Assembly: GCA_002435785.1 (NCBI GenBank)
Contig: DIUC01000020.1
Span: 120,562 to 184,561, forward strand
DNA: 64,000 bases
Direction: 5' to 3'
Source: Saprospiraceae bacterium UBA6168
GTDB lineage: Bacteria; Bacteroidota; Bacteroidia; Chitinophagales; Saprospiraceae
The notes beneath the pieces are model-generated. The model did no database searches. It was not told where the DNA came from and saw only the letters and a program-made list of their open reading frames with translations. Each line of letters begins with the position of its first letter. Position 1 is the first letter of the stretch. The translations under genes were made by a program, and so were the position numbers. Shown piece after piece: positions 1 through 8,886 of this stretch.

Positions 1-651
1 GAGGGGAACCCGCTCGTGTTCCAAGTGGGCAACCACGAGGTCATCAAGGGCCTCGACCTCGGCGTGCAATTGCTGAAAAAAGGTGGGAGCGCTACCCTCT
101 ACCTGCCTCCATCGCTGGGGTACCAGCAATACGGCGCTCAGGGCGTACCGCCTGACGCAGCGCTGATTTACGAAGTGGAACTGCTGGATGTGATGGACTT
201 TGACCAATATGACCGCTACATGCGGGCACTGGAAGAACGGGAGCGGGCAGAATACGAGCAAGGGCGGGTGGAGCAGTTTCAGAAGGACCTAAAGGCAATT
301 GAAGCGTATGCGGCGGCTCACGGATTGATTGTCCGGCGCACCAATTCCGGCCTCAGCTACGCCATCACCAAGCAGGGGAAAGGTGCTGCGCCAAGGCCGG
401 GTGCTTCTCTCAAAGTGGCTTACGAAGGCTTTTTGCTTGACGATACCGTTTTTGACCAATCGGAAAATTATGCTTTCACGCTTGGCGCTGCCAAGGTCAT
501 ACAAGGCTGGGAGGAAGGTCTCCAGTTTTTTAGCCCCGGCAGCGAGGGCTGGCTGTTGGTGCCGTCCAAATTGGCTTACGGCCCAATTCCTGTCGGCAAG
601 GTTCCAGCAAACAGCGCACTTGTATTTAAAGTAAAAATGCTCAAGGATTAG
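1..651 (+). CDS. FKBP-type peptidyl-prolyl cis-trans isomerase, 5'-truncated by window edge
   Basis: The frame is open from base 1, so the true start lies outside the window. The readable part holds the end of one FKBP domain (VGNHEVIKGLDLGVQLLKKG, then LPPSLGYQQYGAQGVPPDAA), a charged linker of about 40 residues, and a second complete FKBP domain (VAYEGFLLDDTVFDQS, VIQGWEEGLQFFSPG, PSKLAYGP, ALVFKVKML). FKBP domains catalyse prolyl isomerisation during folding. Tandem-FKBP proteins in Bacteroidota are usually periplasmic or outer-membrane lipoproteins, but the N-terminus that would show this is missing. The gene converges with the T9SS plug gene across a hairpin-forming spacer. Confidence 0.9.
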   Translation, partial: EGNPLVFQVGNHEVIKGLDLGVQLLKKGGSATLYLPPSLGYQQYGAQGVPPDAALIYEVELLDVMDFDQYDRYMRALEERERAEYEQGRVEQFQKDLKAIEAYAAAHGLIVRRTNSGLSYAITKQGKGAAPRPGASLKVAYEGFLLDDTVFDQSENYAFTLGAAKVIQGWEEGLQFFSPGSEGWLLVPSKLAYGPIPVGKVPANSALVFKVKMLKD

Positions 652-770
652 GGTTTGAGAGATGGAGGACTTGAGGGTTTGAGAGGGGGCGCACTGCTTC
701 TCCCCCTCCCAAATCCTCAAACCCCCTCAATCTCTCAAACCCTCAATCTCTCAAACCCTCAAACCCTGCC
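650..770. repeat. Low-complexity inverted word array (TTTGAGGG type)
   Basis: The gap between the convergent FKBP and plug genes is built from GGGTTTGAGAG and CTTGAGGG words on the left and their complements on the right. The right part contains a 16-bp unit (CAATCTCTCAAACCCT) twice in direct tandem at 728-743 and 744-759, then half of it again. Left and right parts can pair into a long imperfect stem, which could act as a bidirectional terminator here. Similar arrays occur in other gaps whose gene orientation does not need a terminator. Confidence 0.75.
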
Positions 771-772
771 TC

Positions 773-2266
773 TCACTGCTGCCTCGACGAGAACGAATAA
801 GCCCCTATCAGTTGGTCGTAGCGCCCTCCGAACGGGCGGTAATAAACGAAGATGGTGTAGTAGTTGTCGGTTTCGTGCCAGTCGCCTTCCGTTTCCTCAA
901 AGTCAATTTTACTGGAGCCCCTTGGCAATGCGGCGTACAGGTACTCATAATAGCCCTGCTTGAGGTTGAGCTTGGCCACATAGCAGTTGGTGGCGGGGTT
1001 GAAGGTCATTTTGTATTCTGGCTTTAGCTGCCAGTCGGTCAGCCCCCCGAAAACGTAAAGGTCCTGGTCGTACATTTCGCCGGGGCTGTTAAGTTGTACC
1101 AGTACCTCCACGTATTCGCTCTGGAGGTTGTGGAGGTCGGCGCCGGCGTTGTTGTTGCCATAGATTTCCTGCTCACGGGCATCGGCTTCGGCCCTTCGTT
1201 GGTTGAGGAGGGCCTGGCGCTCCCGCTGTATGGCGAGCTGCTGTTGGGTCGTGGTGGCCCTGGCTGCCCTTCCTTCAAAATCCCTTTCTTCCTGCGGTGT
1301 CAACTGGGTGATAAAGCTGCCTGCTGAGAGCCTGCTGTTTTGGCTGTAGTTGATGCGGCCCCGCTCGTCCGTATTTTCGATGATGAAGTTGCCATTGATG
1401 TCCCGCCAATCGAAGTAGGGCTGGGCACCCCGCTTGATGTCCTTTTCGAGCACGGAAACGTACTTGCCATCGGCCTCCCTACCAAAGGAGATAATGCGGG
1501 GGTCGGGGTAGCGTATGCCCCTGATGTCAATATACCGGAACTCCTTGCCCGCCGGGAAGGTGATTTTGTCCTGATAGTCAAAAACCTGCTGGCCCACTCG
1601 GCTGAACAGGGGCTTGAGGCCCGTGATGGCATTGTCCCAACGCCCGTTTTGCACCACCACGGCACTGATTTCTTGCTGTGGGTTCCTGATTTCCAAGTTC
1701 TCGTGGTACACGGTGAAGTCAATCTCCTGGTGGGTCGTGATTTTGTCCACCCGGGCAGGGCGAACGGCCTTGCCCGCCACCTTCACCTGATGGTCCACTA
1801 CCACGAACCGACGGGTGATGGCGAGGCGCTTGTCTCCTTCGTCCTCGTAAACCTTGAGCAGGTAGTTGCCACTTATTTTCACCTTAAAATCCCTATTGGG
1901 CAGCGTAAGCCAATAGTGGGTGTATTCTGATTTCACCTTGAAGGAAAACGCATAATCATTGATTCGGCTTTCCGAAAACCCCTCCATGAACTCAAATTCG
2001 GTCAAGTTGGAAGGCTGCCAATTGGCATCGCAGTGCTGAATGGAGAAGGCGTAGTTTTTCGCCTCCGTATTCAGTTCGTCGAAGCTAAGGACGAGTACCG
2101 AACCACCGCCCAAATCAAGAGCGGGCATGCTCGTCAGCAGCCCGTCCACATGGAACTTGACGGACTTGATGTTTTCCGAATAGATATAGTCGTAGTAAAC
2201 CAAGCCCTCCTCCTGCGAAAACGCAAGGACGGGCAACAGCGCCAGCAACGAGAGTATTTTTTTCAT
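773..2266 (-). CDS. Type IX secretion system plug protein (DUF5103 family)
   Basis: A 497-residue secreted protein. The start at 2266 gives a clean signal peptide (MKKILSLLALLPVLAFSQ); upstream in-frame codons only add a polar extension. The N-terminal part (about residues 20-300) matches the DUF5103 or type 9 secretion plug domain, with the family pattern CDANWQPSNLTEFEFMEGF and NDYAFS. In the T9SS this family occludes the SprA translocon with PorV or substitutes for it. A Gln/Arg/Ala-rich linker (about 330-370) precedes a C-terminal beta domain rich in Tyr. At least three T9SS cargo proteins are encoded elsewhere in the window, which fits. The family assignment is from pattern recall. Confidence 0.85.
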   Translation of the reverse strand: MKKILSLLALLPVLAFSQEEGLVYYDYIYSENIKSVKFHVDGLLTSMPALDLGGGSVLVLSFDELNTEAKNYAFSIQHCDANWQPSNLTEFEFMEGFSESRINDYAFSFKVKSEYTHYWLTLPNRDFKVKISGNYLLKVYEDEGDKRLAITRRFVVVDHQVKVAGKAVRPARVDKITTHQEIDFTVYHENLEIRNPQQEISAVVVQNGRWDNAITGLKPLFSRVGQQVFDYQDKITFPAGKEFRYIDIRGIRYPDPRIISFGREADGKYVSVLEKDIKRGAQPYFDWRDINGNFIIENTDERGRINYSQNSRLSAGSFITQLTPQEERDFEGRAARATTTQQQLAIQRERQALLNQRRAEADAREQEIYGNNNAGADLHNLQSEYVEVLVQLNSPGEMYDQDLYVFGGLTDWQLKPEYKMTFNPATNCYVAKLNLKQGYYEYLYAALPRGSSKIDFEETEGDWHETDNYYTIFVYYRPFGGRYDQLIGAYSFSSRQQ

Positions 2267-2277
2267 GTCAAAAAAGA

Positions 2278-2438
2278 AATGGTTCGTGAGGTTCTTAGGT
2301 TTTGGGCTTCTTAGGTTAGTAGACACAGACAATTATTTAGAACGGGCTACCATTTTCACAACCTTTCAAAAAAAAATTGGCACATCACCTTGCACCAAAA
2401 CCTGAAAACCAAAGAACCTGAAAACCTCACGAACCATT
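2278..2438. repeat. Long-range inverted word array with perfect 16-bp arms
   Basis: AATGGTTCGTGAGGTT at 2278-2293 is perfectly inverted at 2423-2438. Further words between them (CTTAGGTT on the left, AACCTGAAAACC on the right) are also complementary, so the whole 160 bp can fold back. The flanking genes are divergent (plug protein on the minus strand, flippase on the plus strand), so this is not a terminator between convergent genes. It may shape the promoter region or be an inserted element. Confidence 0.7.
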
Positions 2439-2565
2439 GAAAATAAATATGGTCAAAAAGAAACCGAGCAAGTGAGTGCAAACTTGGTCGTTATTCTACA
2501 ACGAATCCCAAGTTTAGCGAACCTTTGCAGCGCTTTAACGCAAAAACGGCATTATCATTTCGCAA

Positions 2566-4092
2566 ATGGCCAAACCTGACAGCGACATATTGGACCAAGC
2601 CCCCCCAGCGCCCAAGCCCATGAGCCTTGCCAGCAAGGCGGGGGTCTTCACCCTCAGCCGGGCCGTCACCATCATCACGCAGATGCTGGCCGGAGTAGTG
2701 CTGGCGCATGTGCTCACCAAGCAGGACAACGCCGTCGTGTCGTACCTCGTGCTCACGCTCTACACCACGGCGCTCGCCTTTGGCCAGCTCGGGCTGCCGG
2801 ACAGCGTGTTTTTTTTCTTCGAAAAATTGCCGCCCGCCAATCGCAAGGCGTTCACGCTGCTCCTCTCCAAAATGCTCTTTTTGTTGGCCTTCGGTGCAGC
2901 GGCAATCATGCTGACGGTGGGATGGCTGGGTGCTTCGAGGGAGGGATTCGGCGAGGTGCGCACGCTGGTCTGGGTGATGATGGCCATGCTCCTGCTCGAA
3001 CTCCCCACCATGCACCTGCCCAATGCGCTCATCGCCCTCGACCGCACCAAGGCGGCGGCATGGTTCAATATTTTTACGGGCATGGCACAGTTCATGGCCA
3101 TGACCATCCCGCTGCTGTTGCCGGATCCCGTGGCGGCCATCCCCTTTGGGCTGCTCATCTACGGTGGGCTGCGCCTAAGCGTTAGCGCAGGCATTTATCG
3201 GAAACTGTTCAAAAACGAGCCGCTCGTAACCTTGCCGGAGCGCACCATGCGGGAAGTGCTGCATTATTCGGTGCCGCTCAGCCTTGCACAGATTTTTTGG
3301 GTGCTCAACAAGATGGTGGACAAGCAGGTGGTGCAATGGCTGCTGCCCAGCACCGTGTTCGCCGTCTATAATTCGGGGGCCATTGAGTTGCCCATCATCC
3401 CCACCATCGCCTATACTGTGTCGGCGGTGATGATGACACAGCTCGTCGGGCATCACCTGCGGGGCGAGCGCCCGGCGTTGTTGGCGCTTTGGTTCAAAAG
3501 CGTGCGCAAAGTTTCGGTCATCGTGCTGCCATTGGTGATGATATTCTTAGTGGCCGCCGAGGAGTTCATAGCCCTGCTGCTCCCTGAGAGTTACGCCGAC
3601 GCCGTTGTCCCGTTCCGCATTTACACCTTCATCCTCTTGCAGCGGGTGGCCTCGTACAGCAACATGCAAAAGGCGCTGGGCAGCACCAGTGCCATCACCC
3701 GCAGTGCCATTTATCTTTTTCTGATAAATGCAGTGCTCAGCGTGCCGCTCGTGCTGTGGTTGGGCATGGCCGGGCCGCCGTTGGCGGCCCTGTTGGCCAA
3801 TGTCTTTTCGTGGTGGTATGCGCTCCGCAATATTCAGTTGCTGCTGAAGGTGCGGTTCCGGGAGGTATTCCCGTTCGGGTTCTATGCCAAGGCATTGGGG
3901 GTGGCCGCCCTCGCCGCCGTGCCCGTCATTGGGTTAAAATTGGGCGTGGAGCTGCCCCGCTACTTCGGGTTTTTCATCTTGGCGGCCTGCTACCTGCCCA
4001 TTTACCTGCTGTTGGCACGGGCGTTTGGCACCATTGAGGAGTCGGACTGGCAGCGGCTGATGAACAAATTGGGCTTCCTGCGAAAAAAATAG
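2566..4092 (+). CDS. Oligosaccharide/polysaccharide flippase (MOP superfamily, Wzx-like)
   Basis: A 508-residue integral membrane protein with about 12-14 hydrophobic segments. After a short cytoplasmic Pro-rich tail the first helix region (KAGVFTLSRAVTIITQMLAG) has the typical MOP flippase start, and FGQLGLPDSVFFF resembles the Wzx signature around helix 2-3. Members flip lipid-linked sugars across the inner membrane for cell-surface polysaccharide assembly. The substrate cannot be inferred, since no sugar-activating genes lie adjacent. Codon use is GC-rich, like its neighbours. Confidence 0.8.
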   Translation: MAKPDSDILDQAPPAPKPMSLASKAGVFTLSRAVTIITQMLAGVVLAHVLTKQDNAVVSYLVLTLYTTALAFGQLGLPDSVFFFFEKLPPANRKAFTLLLSKMLFLLAFGAAAIMLTVGWLGASREGFGEVRTLVWVMMAMLLLELPTMHLPNALIALDRTKAAAWFNIFTGMAQFMAMTIPLLLPDPVAAIPFGLLIYGGLRLSVSAGIYRKLFKNEPLVTLPERTMREVLHYSVPLSLAQIFWVLNKMVDKQVVQWLLPSTVFAVYNSGAIELPIIPTIAYTVSAVMMTQLVGHHLRGERPALLALWFKSVRKVSVIVLPLVMIFLVAAEEFIALLLPESYADAVVPFRIYTFILLQRVASYSNMQKALGSTSAITRSAIYLFLINAVLSVPLVLWLGMAGPPLAALLANVFSWWYALRNIQLLLKVRFREVFPFGFYAKALGVAALAAVPVIGLKLGVELPRYFGFFILAACYLPIYLLLARAFGTIEESDWQRLMNKLGFLRKK

Positions 4093-4291
4093 AACGGCTC
4101 TGCCCTCATTTTCCACCCAGCCATTTGACTATAAGAACAAAAGGAAAATGAACAGAAAGTGGCATCCGGGACTTTTCATGTCCGGTGAAGCCTCCATTTT
4201 ACGCCAAACACCGCCCCAGTTGCATCTTCTTTGTGCGCCGATTGGTTTCGGCTGCCTTTGCCGAAAATACTTGCATGAAAATTCGATTTCC

Positions 4292-4299
4292 TAATTTTG
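4292..4299 (+). promoter_or_regulatory. Candidate Bacteroidota promoter -7 box (TAATTTTG)
   Basis: The box matches the TAnnTTTG consensus, with TTG 18 bp upstream at 4271-4273 as a possible -33 element. It lies 17 bp before the DUF4837 start at 4317, so it supports that start over earlier in-frame ATGs. Confidence 0.55.
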
Positions 4300-4316
4300 C
4301 CCAAACCTGTTTTGAC

Positions 4317-5405
4317 ATGAAATACCTGAAAATATTCTTGGCGCTTTCGATACTGCTCCTTGCCGCTTGTTCCAACGATACCTCCAGCCCCGGCTCGGTG
4401 GTCACGACCTCAAAAGGGAAGGTGCAGGCACACGGCAGGGTGAACCAAGTGCTGGTCATCGCCGATTCCTCGCTGTGGAAAGGAGCTGTGGGCGATTCTT
4501 TTTTCTACTACTTCAACGCACCTTATATCCTGCTGCCACAGCCCGAACCGATTTTTGACCTGACTCACATGACCCCGGAGCAGTTGGCCAAGCAGCCCCT
4601 GAAGAAAGAGTTCCGCACCATTGTCTTCCTCGCCGACCTGAACGATGAAAACTCCGTAACGGGCCGACTGCTTCGGAACGACCTTGGCCCTGAAAAGCTC
4701 CAAGAAATCCAAAAAGGCAAGGGCTACAACGTGACTGTTGGCCAGGACAAATGGGCCATCAAGCAACTGCTTTTTTATGTGAACGGATTCGGGGAAGACA
4801 AGCTTGCGGAGTGCATCGCCACCAACTTCCCGGCTATCGGGCGCAAGATAAACGAGCGGGATGCGGAGACCGTCAAGGCCACTGCCTATCAGGGCGGCGG
4901 GGCCGCCAACCTGGAGGGCGACGTGTTAGCCAAGTTCAACCTGAACCTGAGAATCCCGAAAGGCTTCAAACAAGCCAAGTACGACGGCAATACCAATACC
5001 CTCTGGCTGCGCAGCGACGAGCGTGAAATCATCGCCAACATCATCATCCATAAGCTCCCGTACAAAGACAAGTCGCAACTGACCAAAGCGGGCATCAAGA
5101 AAATAAGGGACAGCGTGACGGGCATCGTCACCACGCAGCAGCCCAATACCTATATGCGCATCAACGATGTGGACTTGCCACTTTTCGTGGAAAACATCAC
5201 CCTCAACAACGCCTACACCGTGCAGGCCAAGGGGGTCTGGGACATCGTGAACGACTTCAAGGGCGGCCCATTCGTGACCAACCTCATGCTCAACCCGAAG
5301 ACCAACGAACTGGTACTGGTGGATGGCTTTGTGTTCGCCCCCGGCAAGGACAAGCGGAACTATATGCAGGAACTGGAACTGGTGCTGGCCACGGCGAGCT
5401 TTTAG
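4317..5405 (+). CDS. DUF4837 family lipoprotein
   Basis: A 362-residue protein beginning with a lipoprotein signal (LSILLLAAC, acylated Cys at about residue 16), so it is anchored in the outer or inner membrane facing the periplasm. The body (VNQVLVIADSSLWKG near residue 40, FRTIVFLADL near 95, DKWAIKQLLFYVNG near 140) has the pattern of DUF4837, a Bacteroidota family of unknown function often annotated as a lipoprotein. An open frame extends 44 codons upstream, but the start at 4317 gives the signal peptide and sits just after a TAnnTTTG box. Confidence 0.8.
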   Translation: MKYLKIFLALSILLLAACSNDTSSPGSVVTTSKGKVQAHGRVNQVLVIADSSLWKGAVGDSFFYYFNAPYILLPQPEPIFDLTHMTPEQLAKQPLKKEFRTIVFLADLNDENSVTGRLLRNDLGPEKLQEIQKGKGYNVTVGQDKWAIKQLLFYVNGFGEDKLAECIATNFPAIGRKINERDAETVKATAYQGGGAANLEGDVLAKFNLNLRIPKGFKQAKYDGNTNTLWLRSDEREIIANIIIHKLPYKDKSQLTKAGIKKIRDSVTGIVTTQQPNTYMRINDVDLPLFVENITLNNAYTVQAKGVWDIVNDFKGGPFVTNLMLNPKTNELVLVDGFVFAPGKDKRNYMQELELVLATASF

Positions 5406-5406
5406 G

Positions 5407-5525
5407 CAAGGTAATTGGGCAATTGGTTGAATTGGGCGATTGGTTGAATTGGGTAAATTGGTTGAACTGAACGCACTACTTCGACCAATTCCCCCCCAAT
5501 TCAACTACTTCAACCAATTCCCCGG
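5407..5525. repeat. Low-complexity inverted word array (TTGGTTGAA type)
   Basis: The left half repeats AATTGG(G/T)(C/T)(G/A)ATTGGTTGAATTGG-type words three times. The right half carries CCAATTC, CAATTCAAC and TTCAACCAATTCC, their complements. It fills the gap between two convergent genes and can form a long stem. The words differ from those of the 650-770 array, but the architecture is the same. Confidence 0.75.
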
Positions 5526-5534
5526 TTCTTTGGC

Positions 5535-5894
5535 TCAATACTGGCCCGTCGAGAGTAGTACAAGCGTACAGGCTTCGAGTGCCTCAATGCCAACCTCTTG
5601 TGCCCGCTCCATGAGGTCGAAGTTCTCCGCACCGGGGTTGAAGATGATCCGCCGGGGCTTCAAGTCCAGCACATAATCATAGTATGCTTCTTGGTGGGAA
5701 ATATTCACGTACAGCGTCACCGTGTCAATATCCGACAGTGGCGGATGCCCTGTCAGAATGTGGACGCCATTCACTTCCCCTTCCTTTCGGCCAATCGCCA
5801 CCACCTCGTGACCATGCCTTTTCAGTGAGTTGATGGCCAAGTAGGAGTACCGCTCTGGGTTGGTGGATGCACCGATGACGAGTGTCTTTTTCAT
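5535..5894 (-). CDS. CoA-binding (Rossmann) domain protein, YccU-like
   Basis: A 119-residue single-domain protein. It starts MKKTLVIGASTNPERYSYLA, the glycine-rich CoA-binding Rossmann opening found in the YccU and succinyl-CoA synthetase alpha N-terminal family. It continues with TVTLYVNISHQEAYYDYVL and ends with the family-typical IIFNPGAEN and EALEACTLVLLSTGQY, in which Cys follows Glu-Ala. The length is normal for the family. It probably binds CoA or a related nucleotide in the cytoplasm; the cellular role is not known. Confidence 0.85.
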   Translation of the reverse strand: MKKTLVIGASTNPERYSYLAINSLKRHGHEVVAIGRKEGEVNGVHILTGHPPLSDIDTVTLYVNISHQEAYYDYVLDLKPRRIIFNPGAENFDLMERAQEVGIEALEACTLVLLSTGQY

Positions 5895-5988
5895 AAAAAT
5901 TTCTGACGATAAAGGATTGTAGAACTGCTAACCTCCAAGTTGCTGAACTGCGAAATCAAGGTGGACGCCACGATGGCCTAACAAGTGC

Positions 5989-7230
5989 TTATGCTACCAA
6001 AAACGCCACCACGAACGCAAGTATCACGCCTATCATGCCATACATAAAAACGTTGTAACAATAGGTGAGGTACTTGTATTTTTTGGCCAACACTACGCCG
6101 AGGTAGAAGAGGTCCTTGGTCATGGACGTGTAGAGGAAATCCTTGTCCTTTATCATTTCCATCATGCCCCAATGGAAGTCTTCCAGCTTCATGTTGTAGT
6201 AGTTGCCGAAGAAGAGGAGGTTGGCCTTGCGGTCATCTATGTCCTCCCTCGTGAACTTGCCCTCCGTGATTTTCGGTCGGGTGGATAGGGTGGCCAGCAC
6301 CATCGCCGTTACGCAGACCGCCAACAACAAAATCGCCGGAACGACTATCTGCGGGTACTGCTCAAACCGTGGGAAAAGCTGCGGCAACGCCACGGATATC
6401 ACGATGGCATTGATGCTGAGCATGATGTTCGCCTTGCTATCGGCCATGCCGCTGAGGTTGATATGGGTGCGGTAAGTGGTGCGGTACATCGTTTCCACGC
6501 CCCGGCCTATGTCCGATTCGTTGGGCAGGAAATTGCTTTTGTTGCCCCCTTTCAGTGGCTGCTCTTTGTCCTTCTTCTGTTTGTCCTTGCGGGCCAGGTC
6601 GTCCACGGAAGCTATGCCGGCTGGGTTCAGGCGGAACTGTTGCTTGCGCAATTGCTTGATGTGCTTGAGCTTTCGTCCATTGTAAAGCTCCTCGGCCACC
6701 GTGGTAAAGTACCGGTGGTTGTTCATGAAATCCAGTTCAAACTGTACCCACTCATGCTCGGCCATCATTTTGCCACGGGTCAGCAAAAGCTCTTGTCGGA
6801 GGCGGCTTGTGCGGTCCCAATAGCTTTGCTTGCCGAGGTGGCTCAGGTCGGCATCGCAGATGATTTCCTCCAGCAGGTCCTTCGGCTTAAAGGGCAGTCG
6901 GGTGGCCATGATGCACCGGGTGATGAGGTCGAGGTCTTGGTCGGTGAGGTCGAACCTTGAGAGGAAGCTGACGGCGTAGTGGCAACTGCGCTCCTCGTGC
7001 CCTTCGGGGCCTTGGTCATAGCCACTGTCGTGAAACCAAGCTGCCAGCTTTAGTAAGTGGAGTTCCCGGTCGTCGAGGTTGTTGCCGGAGCCGATTTCGA
7101 CCACTGCATCCAATACGCCCAAGGTGTGGTTGAAGTCGTGAAAGACGTATTCAGCGCCAATTTTTTTTTGAAAAAAATCGGTCAAGTGCTGTTCTGCTTG
7201 AGCCAATATCTCGCCGTATGCTGTTGCCAT
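5989..7230 (-). CDS. HD-domain protein fused to a Pycsar-type transmembrane effector domain
   Basis: A 413-residue protein. Residues 1-190 form an HD phosphohydrolase domain with intact metal ligands: His35 (NHT), His67-Asp68 (WFHDSGYD) and Asp in CDADLSHLG near 126-128. A Lys-rich linker (about 205-235) leads to a C-terminal membrane module starting RTHINLSGMADSKANIM, with hydrophobic helices near 265-285, 295-315 and 390-411. That module matches the Pycsar effector transmembrane domain (PycTM, DUF5706). PycTM proteins sense cUMP or cCMP and damage the membrane in anti-phage defence, but no nucleotide cyclase lies nearby. The HD part might degrade a nucleotide messenger. A paralog at 53777-54997 has lost the HD residues. 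Confidence 0.8.
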   Translation of the reverse strand: MATAYGEILAQAEQHLTDFFQKKIGAEYVFHDFNHTLGVLDAVVEIGSGNNLDDRELHLLKLAAWFHDSGYDQGPEGHEERSCHYAVSFLSRFDLTDQDLDLITRCIMATRLPFKPKDLLEEIICDADLSHLGKQSYWDRTSRLRQELLLTRGKMMAEHEWVQFELDFMNNHRYFTTVAEELYNGRKLKHIKQLRKQQFRLNPAGIASVDDLARKDKQKKDKEQPLKGGNKSNFLPNESDIGRGVETMYRTTYRTHINLSGMADSKANIMLSINAIVISVALPQLFPRFEQYPQIVVPAILLLAVCVTAMVLATLSTRPKITEGKFTREDIDDRKANLLFFGNYYNMKLEDFHWGMMEMIKDKDFLYTSMTKDLFYLGVVLAKKYKYLTYCYNVFMYGMIGVILAFVVAFLVA

Positions 7231-7287
7231 TCGCTTTGTTATGAAATCGCAGGTGTTCCAAAATCCACAACAAGCAACAGCTTATGG

Positions 7288-7860
7288 TCACTTGTTATTG
7301 ATTCGTTCTGTTTGTTTTTTGCCGGTGGCCAGTTCCGTGCCGTGCATGTCCACGTGGTACACATCGGGCCAACTGCTCTGGTCATCGGCGAAGACCCAAA
7401 TGTAGTCTAATCTGCACAATTTCCCATTGATGGTCATGGTGGCAAGCGGCTGGCCGTTCTTGTCCGTTTGTAGGTGTATTTTTCGCTTCCCGTAAGCCGT
7501 CAGCGTGATGTGATAGCCGGTGCCGGTGCCATCCTTTTTGCTGCTGTAACCGTATGCAAAGGTATTCTGTGCCCAAGTCAGTTCCTTGCGTTCGCCATTG
7601 CTGCCATAGCGGCGCCAGTAGGCATCAATCGGCTTCGAGGGGTCGAACTGCCCCCCGACCATGTTGGCATCGTACACGATGGTATTCTTGTTCTTGTTAC
7701 GTTGGATAAAAAAAAGGGACTTGTCCGTGGAAGGGGGCATCGGGAAGTGGGCAGGTCGGCTCAGGAGCGACATTGGTCCTGTATTGGCAGTGCCTTGTGA
7801 AAAGAGTGGCATGAACAACATGCCCGAAAAAAGAATGGTGAATAGAATCCGCTTGGTCAT
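7288..7860 (-). CDS. DUF4833 domain secreted protein
   Basis: A 190-residue protein with a signal peptide (MTKRILFTILFSGMLFMPLFSQ). The mature part begins with LFFIQRNKNKNTIVYDAN near residue 50 and continues with PIDAYWRRYG and YGYSSKK, the pattern of DUF4833, a Bacteroidota family of unknown function. The catalytic role, if any, is not known. It is on the same strand as the HD-Pycsar gene, 57 bp upstream of it, so co-transcription is possible but not shown. Confidence 0.8.
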   Translation of the reverse strand: MTKRILFTILFSGMLFMPLFSQGTANTGPMSLLSRPAHFPMPPSTDKSLFFIQRNKNKNTIVYDANMVGGQFDPSKPIDAYWRRYGSNGERKELTWAQNTFAYGYSSKKDGTGTGYHITLTAYGKRKIHLQTDKNGQPLATMTINGKLCRLDYIWVFADDQSSWPDVYHVDMHGTELATGKKQTERINNK

Positions 7861-7978
7861 TAAATACGAATAGAAAAGGCGAATGGAATGAAGAACCTAC
7901 TGCCTCTTGCCTTTATTGTTTTAAAAAAATTGAAAGTCAGCCTATCGGGAAATGACGACGGCTGCCTCGATAGCAAGC

Positions 7979-8701
7979 CTACGGTATTCGCCCATTTTGT
8001 TCTAGCTCCTTTTTGCTGTGCACCAAACGCCGCAGGGCGGTGATATTGGTAAAAACGGCCAATACCATGAGCGGGAACGTAAAGATAGTAATGGTCTCGA
8101 ACAGTGGTATGGGCAGCCAATCCACCGTGACCTTCACCTCGCTGCCACCAAGTGCCGAAAAGGTGCCACAAGCTATGGCCGATACCCCGATGATGACGAT
8201 GCGCTCGGGGCGTTGCATGAAGCCCACGTCGGCATGTGCGCCCAGGCTCTCTGCCCTCGCACGTATGTAGCTGACCATCACGGAGCCGATGAGTGCAATA
8301 AAGGCAAACAAGGAGCTCAGAAAGTAACTCTGCGCCACGAGGTACCAACAGATGCCAAGGAACATTATCATCTCGCTGTACCGGTCAAGCACGGAGTCGT
8401 ACAGCGCACCGAAAGTAGAGGTCATCTTGCCGACCCTCGCCAACCGCCCGTCAATCATGTCAAAAAGCCCCCCAAACAGAATGACCACCCCGGCCCACCC
8501 AATATAGGAGTGGTCGTTACGTTCGCCAAATTTGCCGCCATAAATAAATATCACGGTGGCGAACGTGCTGATGACCAAGCCGATGGTGGTGATGGTATTG
8601 GGCTTCACCTTCCACCGCACCAGCAGATCTATCAATGGGTTGATGACCCGGTAAACAAGGGGCTGCCCGTATTTTTTAAGTAGATTGTCGCTCATAGTCA
8701 T
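7979..8701 (-). CDS. CDP-alcohol phosphatidyltransferase family protein
   Basis: A 240-residue membrane enzyme with the full CDP-alcohol phosphotransferase signature: D81-x2-D84-G-x2-A-R, then G98-x3-D102-x3-D106 (LFDMIDGRLAR, FGALYDSVLD). These Asp residues bind two metals and the CDP-diacylglycerol substrate. About six hydrophobic segments follow. The enzyme moves a phosphatidyl group to an alcohol head group. The length and N-terminus resemble inositol-phosphate-type synthases, but the acceptor cannot be fixed. ATG codons at 8701 and 8695 are both possible starts. Confidence 0.88.
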   Translation of the reverse strand: MTMSDNLLKKYGQPLVYRVINPLIDLLVRWKVKPNTITTIGLVISTFATVIFIYGGKFGERNDHSYIGWAGVVILFGGLFDMIDGRLARVGKMTSTFGALYDSVLDRYSEMIMFLGICWYLVAQSYFLSSLFAFIALIGSVMVSYIRARAESLGAHADVGFMQRPERIVIIGVSAIACGTFSALGGSEVKVTVDWLPIPLFETITIFTFPLMVLAVFTNITALRRLVHSKKELEQNGRIP

Positions 8702-8804
8702 TTAGTGATGGGGCGAAAGCTGTTTTGCCAACGCCAGGTTATCTTAACTAAAGTAGCAGTTGATATGCTGCATTCATGCCTATCTTTCTTTGCATTGCGG
8801 TACG

Positions 8805-8812
8805 CAAAGTTA
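8805..8812 (-). promoter_or_regulatory. Candidate -7 box (TAACTTTG)
   Basis: It matches TAnnTTTG on the minus strand about 104 bp before the CDP-alcohol transferase start. No clear -33 element was seen at standard spacing, so this is tentative. Confidence 0.35.
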
Positions 8813-8886
8813 AGCGATGACGGTTTGCCGGATAGGTTGTCAAAAAACAACTGACCCATCCGCATCACCCGATCATTGCGCAACCC

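Noticed and set aside
5989..7860. A complete Pycsar operon with cyclase
   Set aside because: The neighbour at 7288-7860 is a signal-peptide DUF4833 protein, not a nucleotide cyclase; no GGDEF-like or adenylyl-cyclase motif was found nearby.
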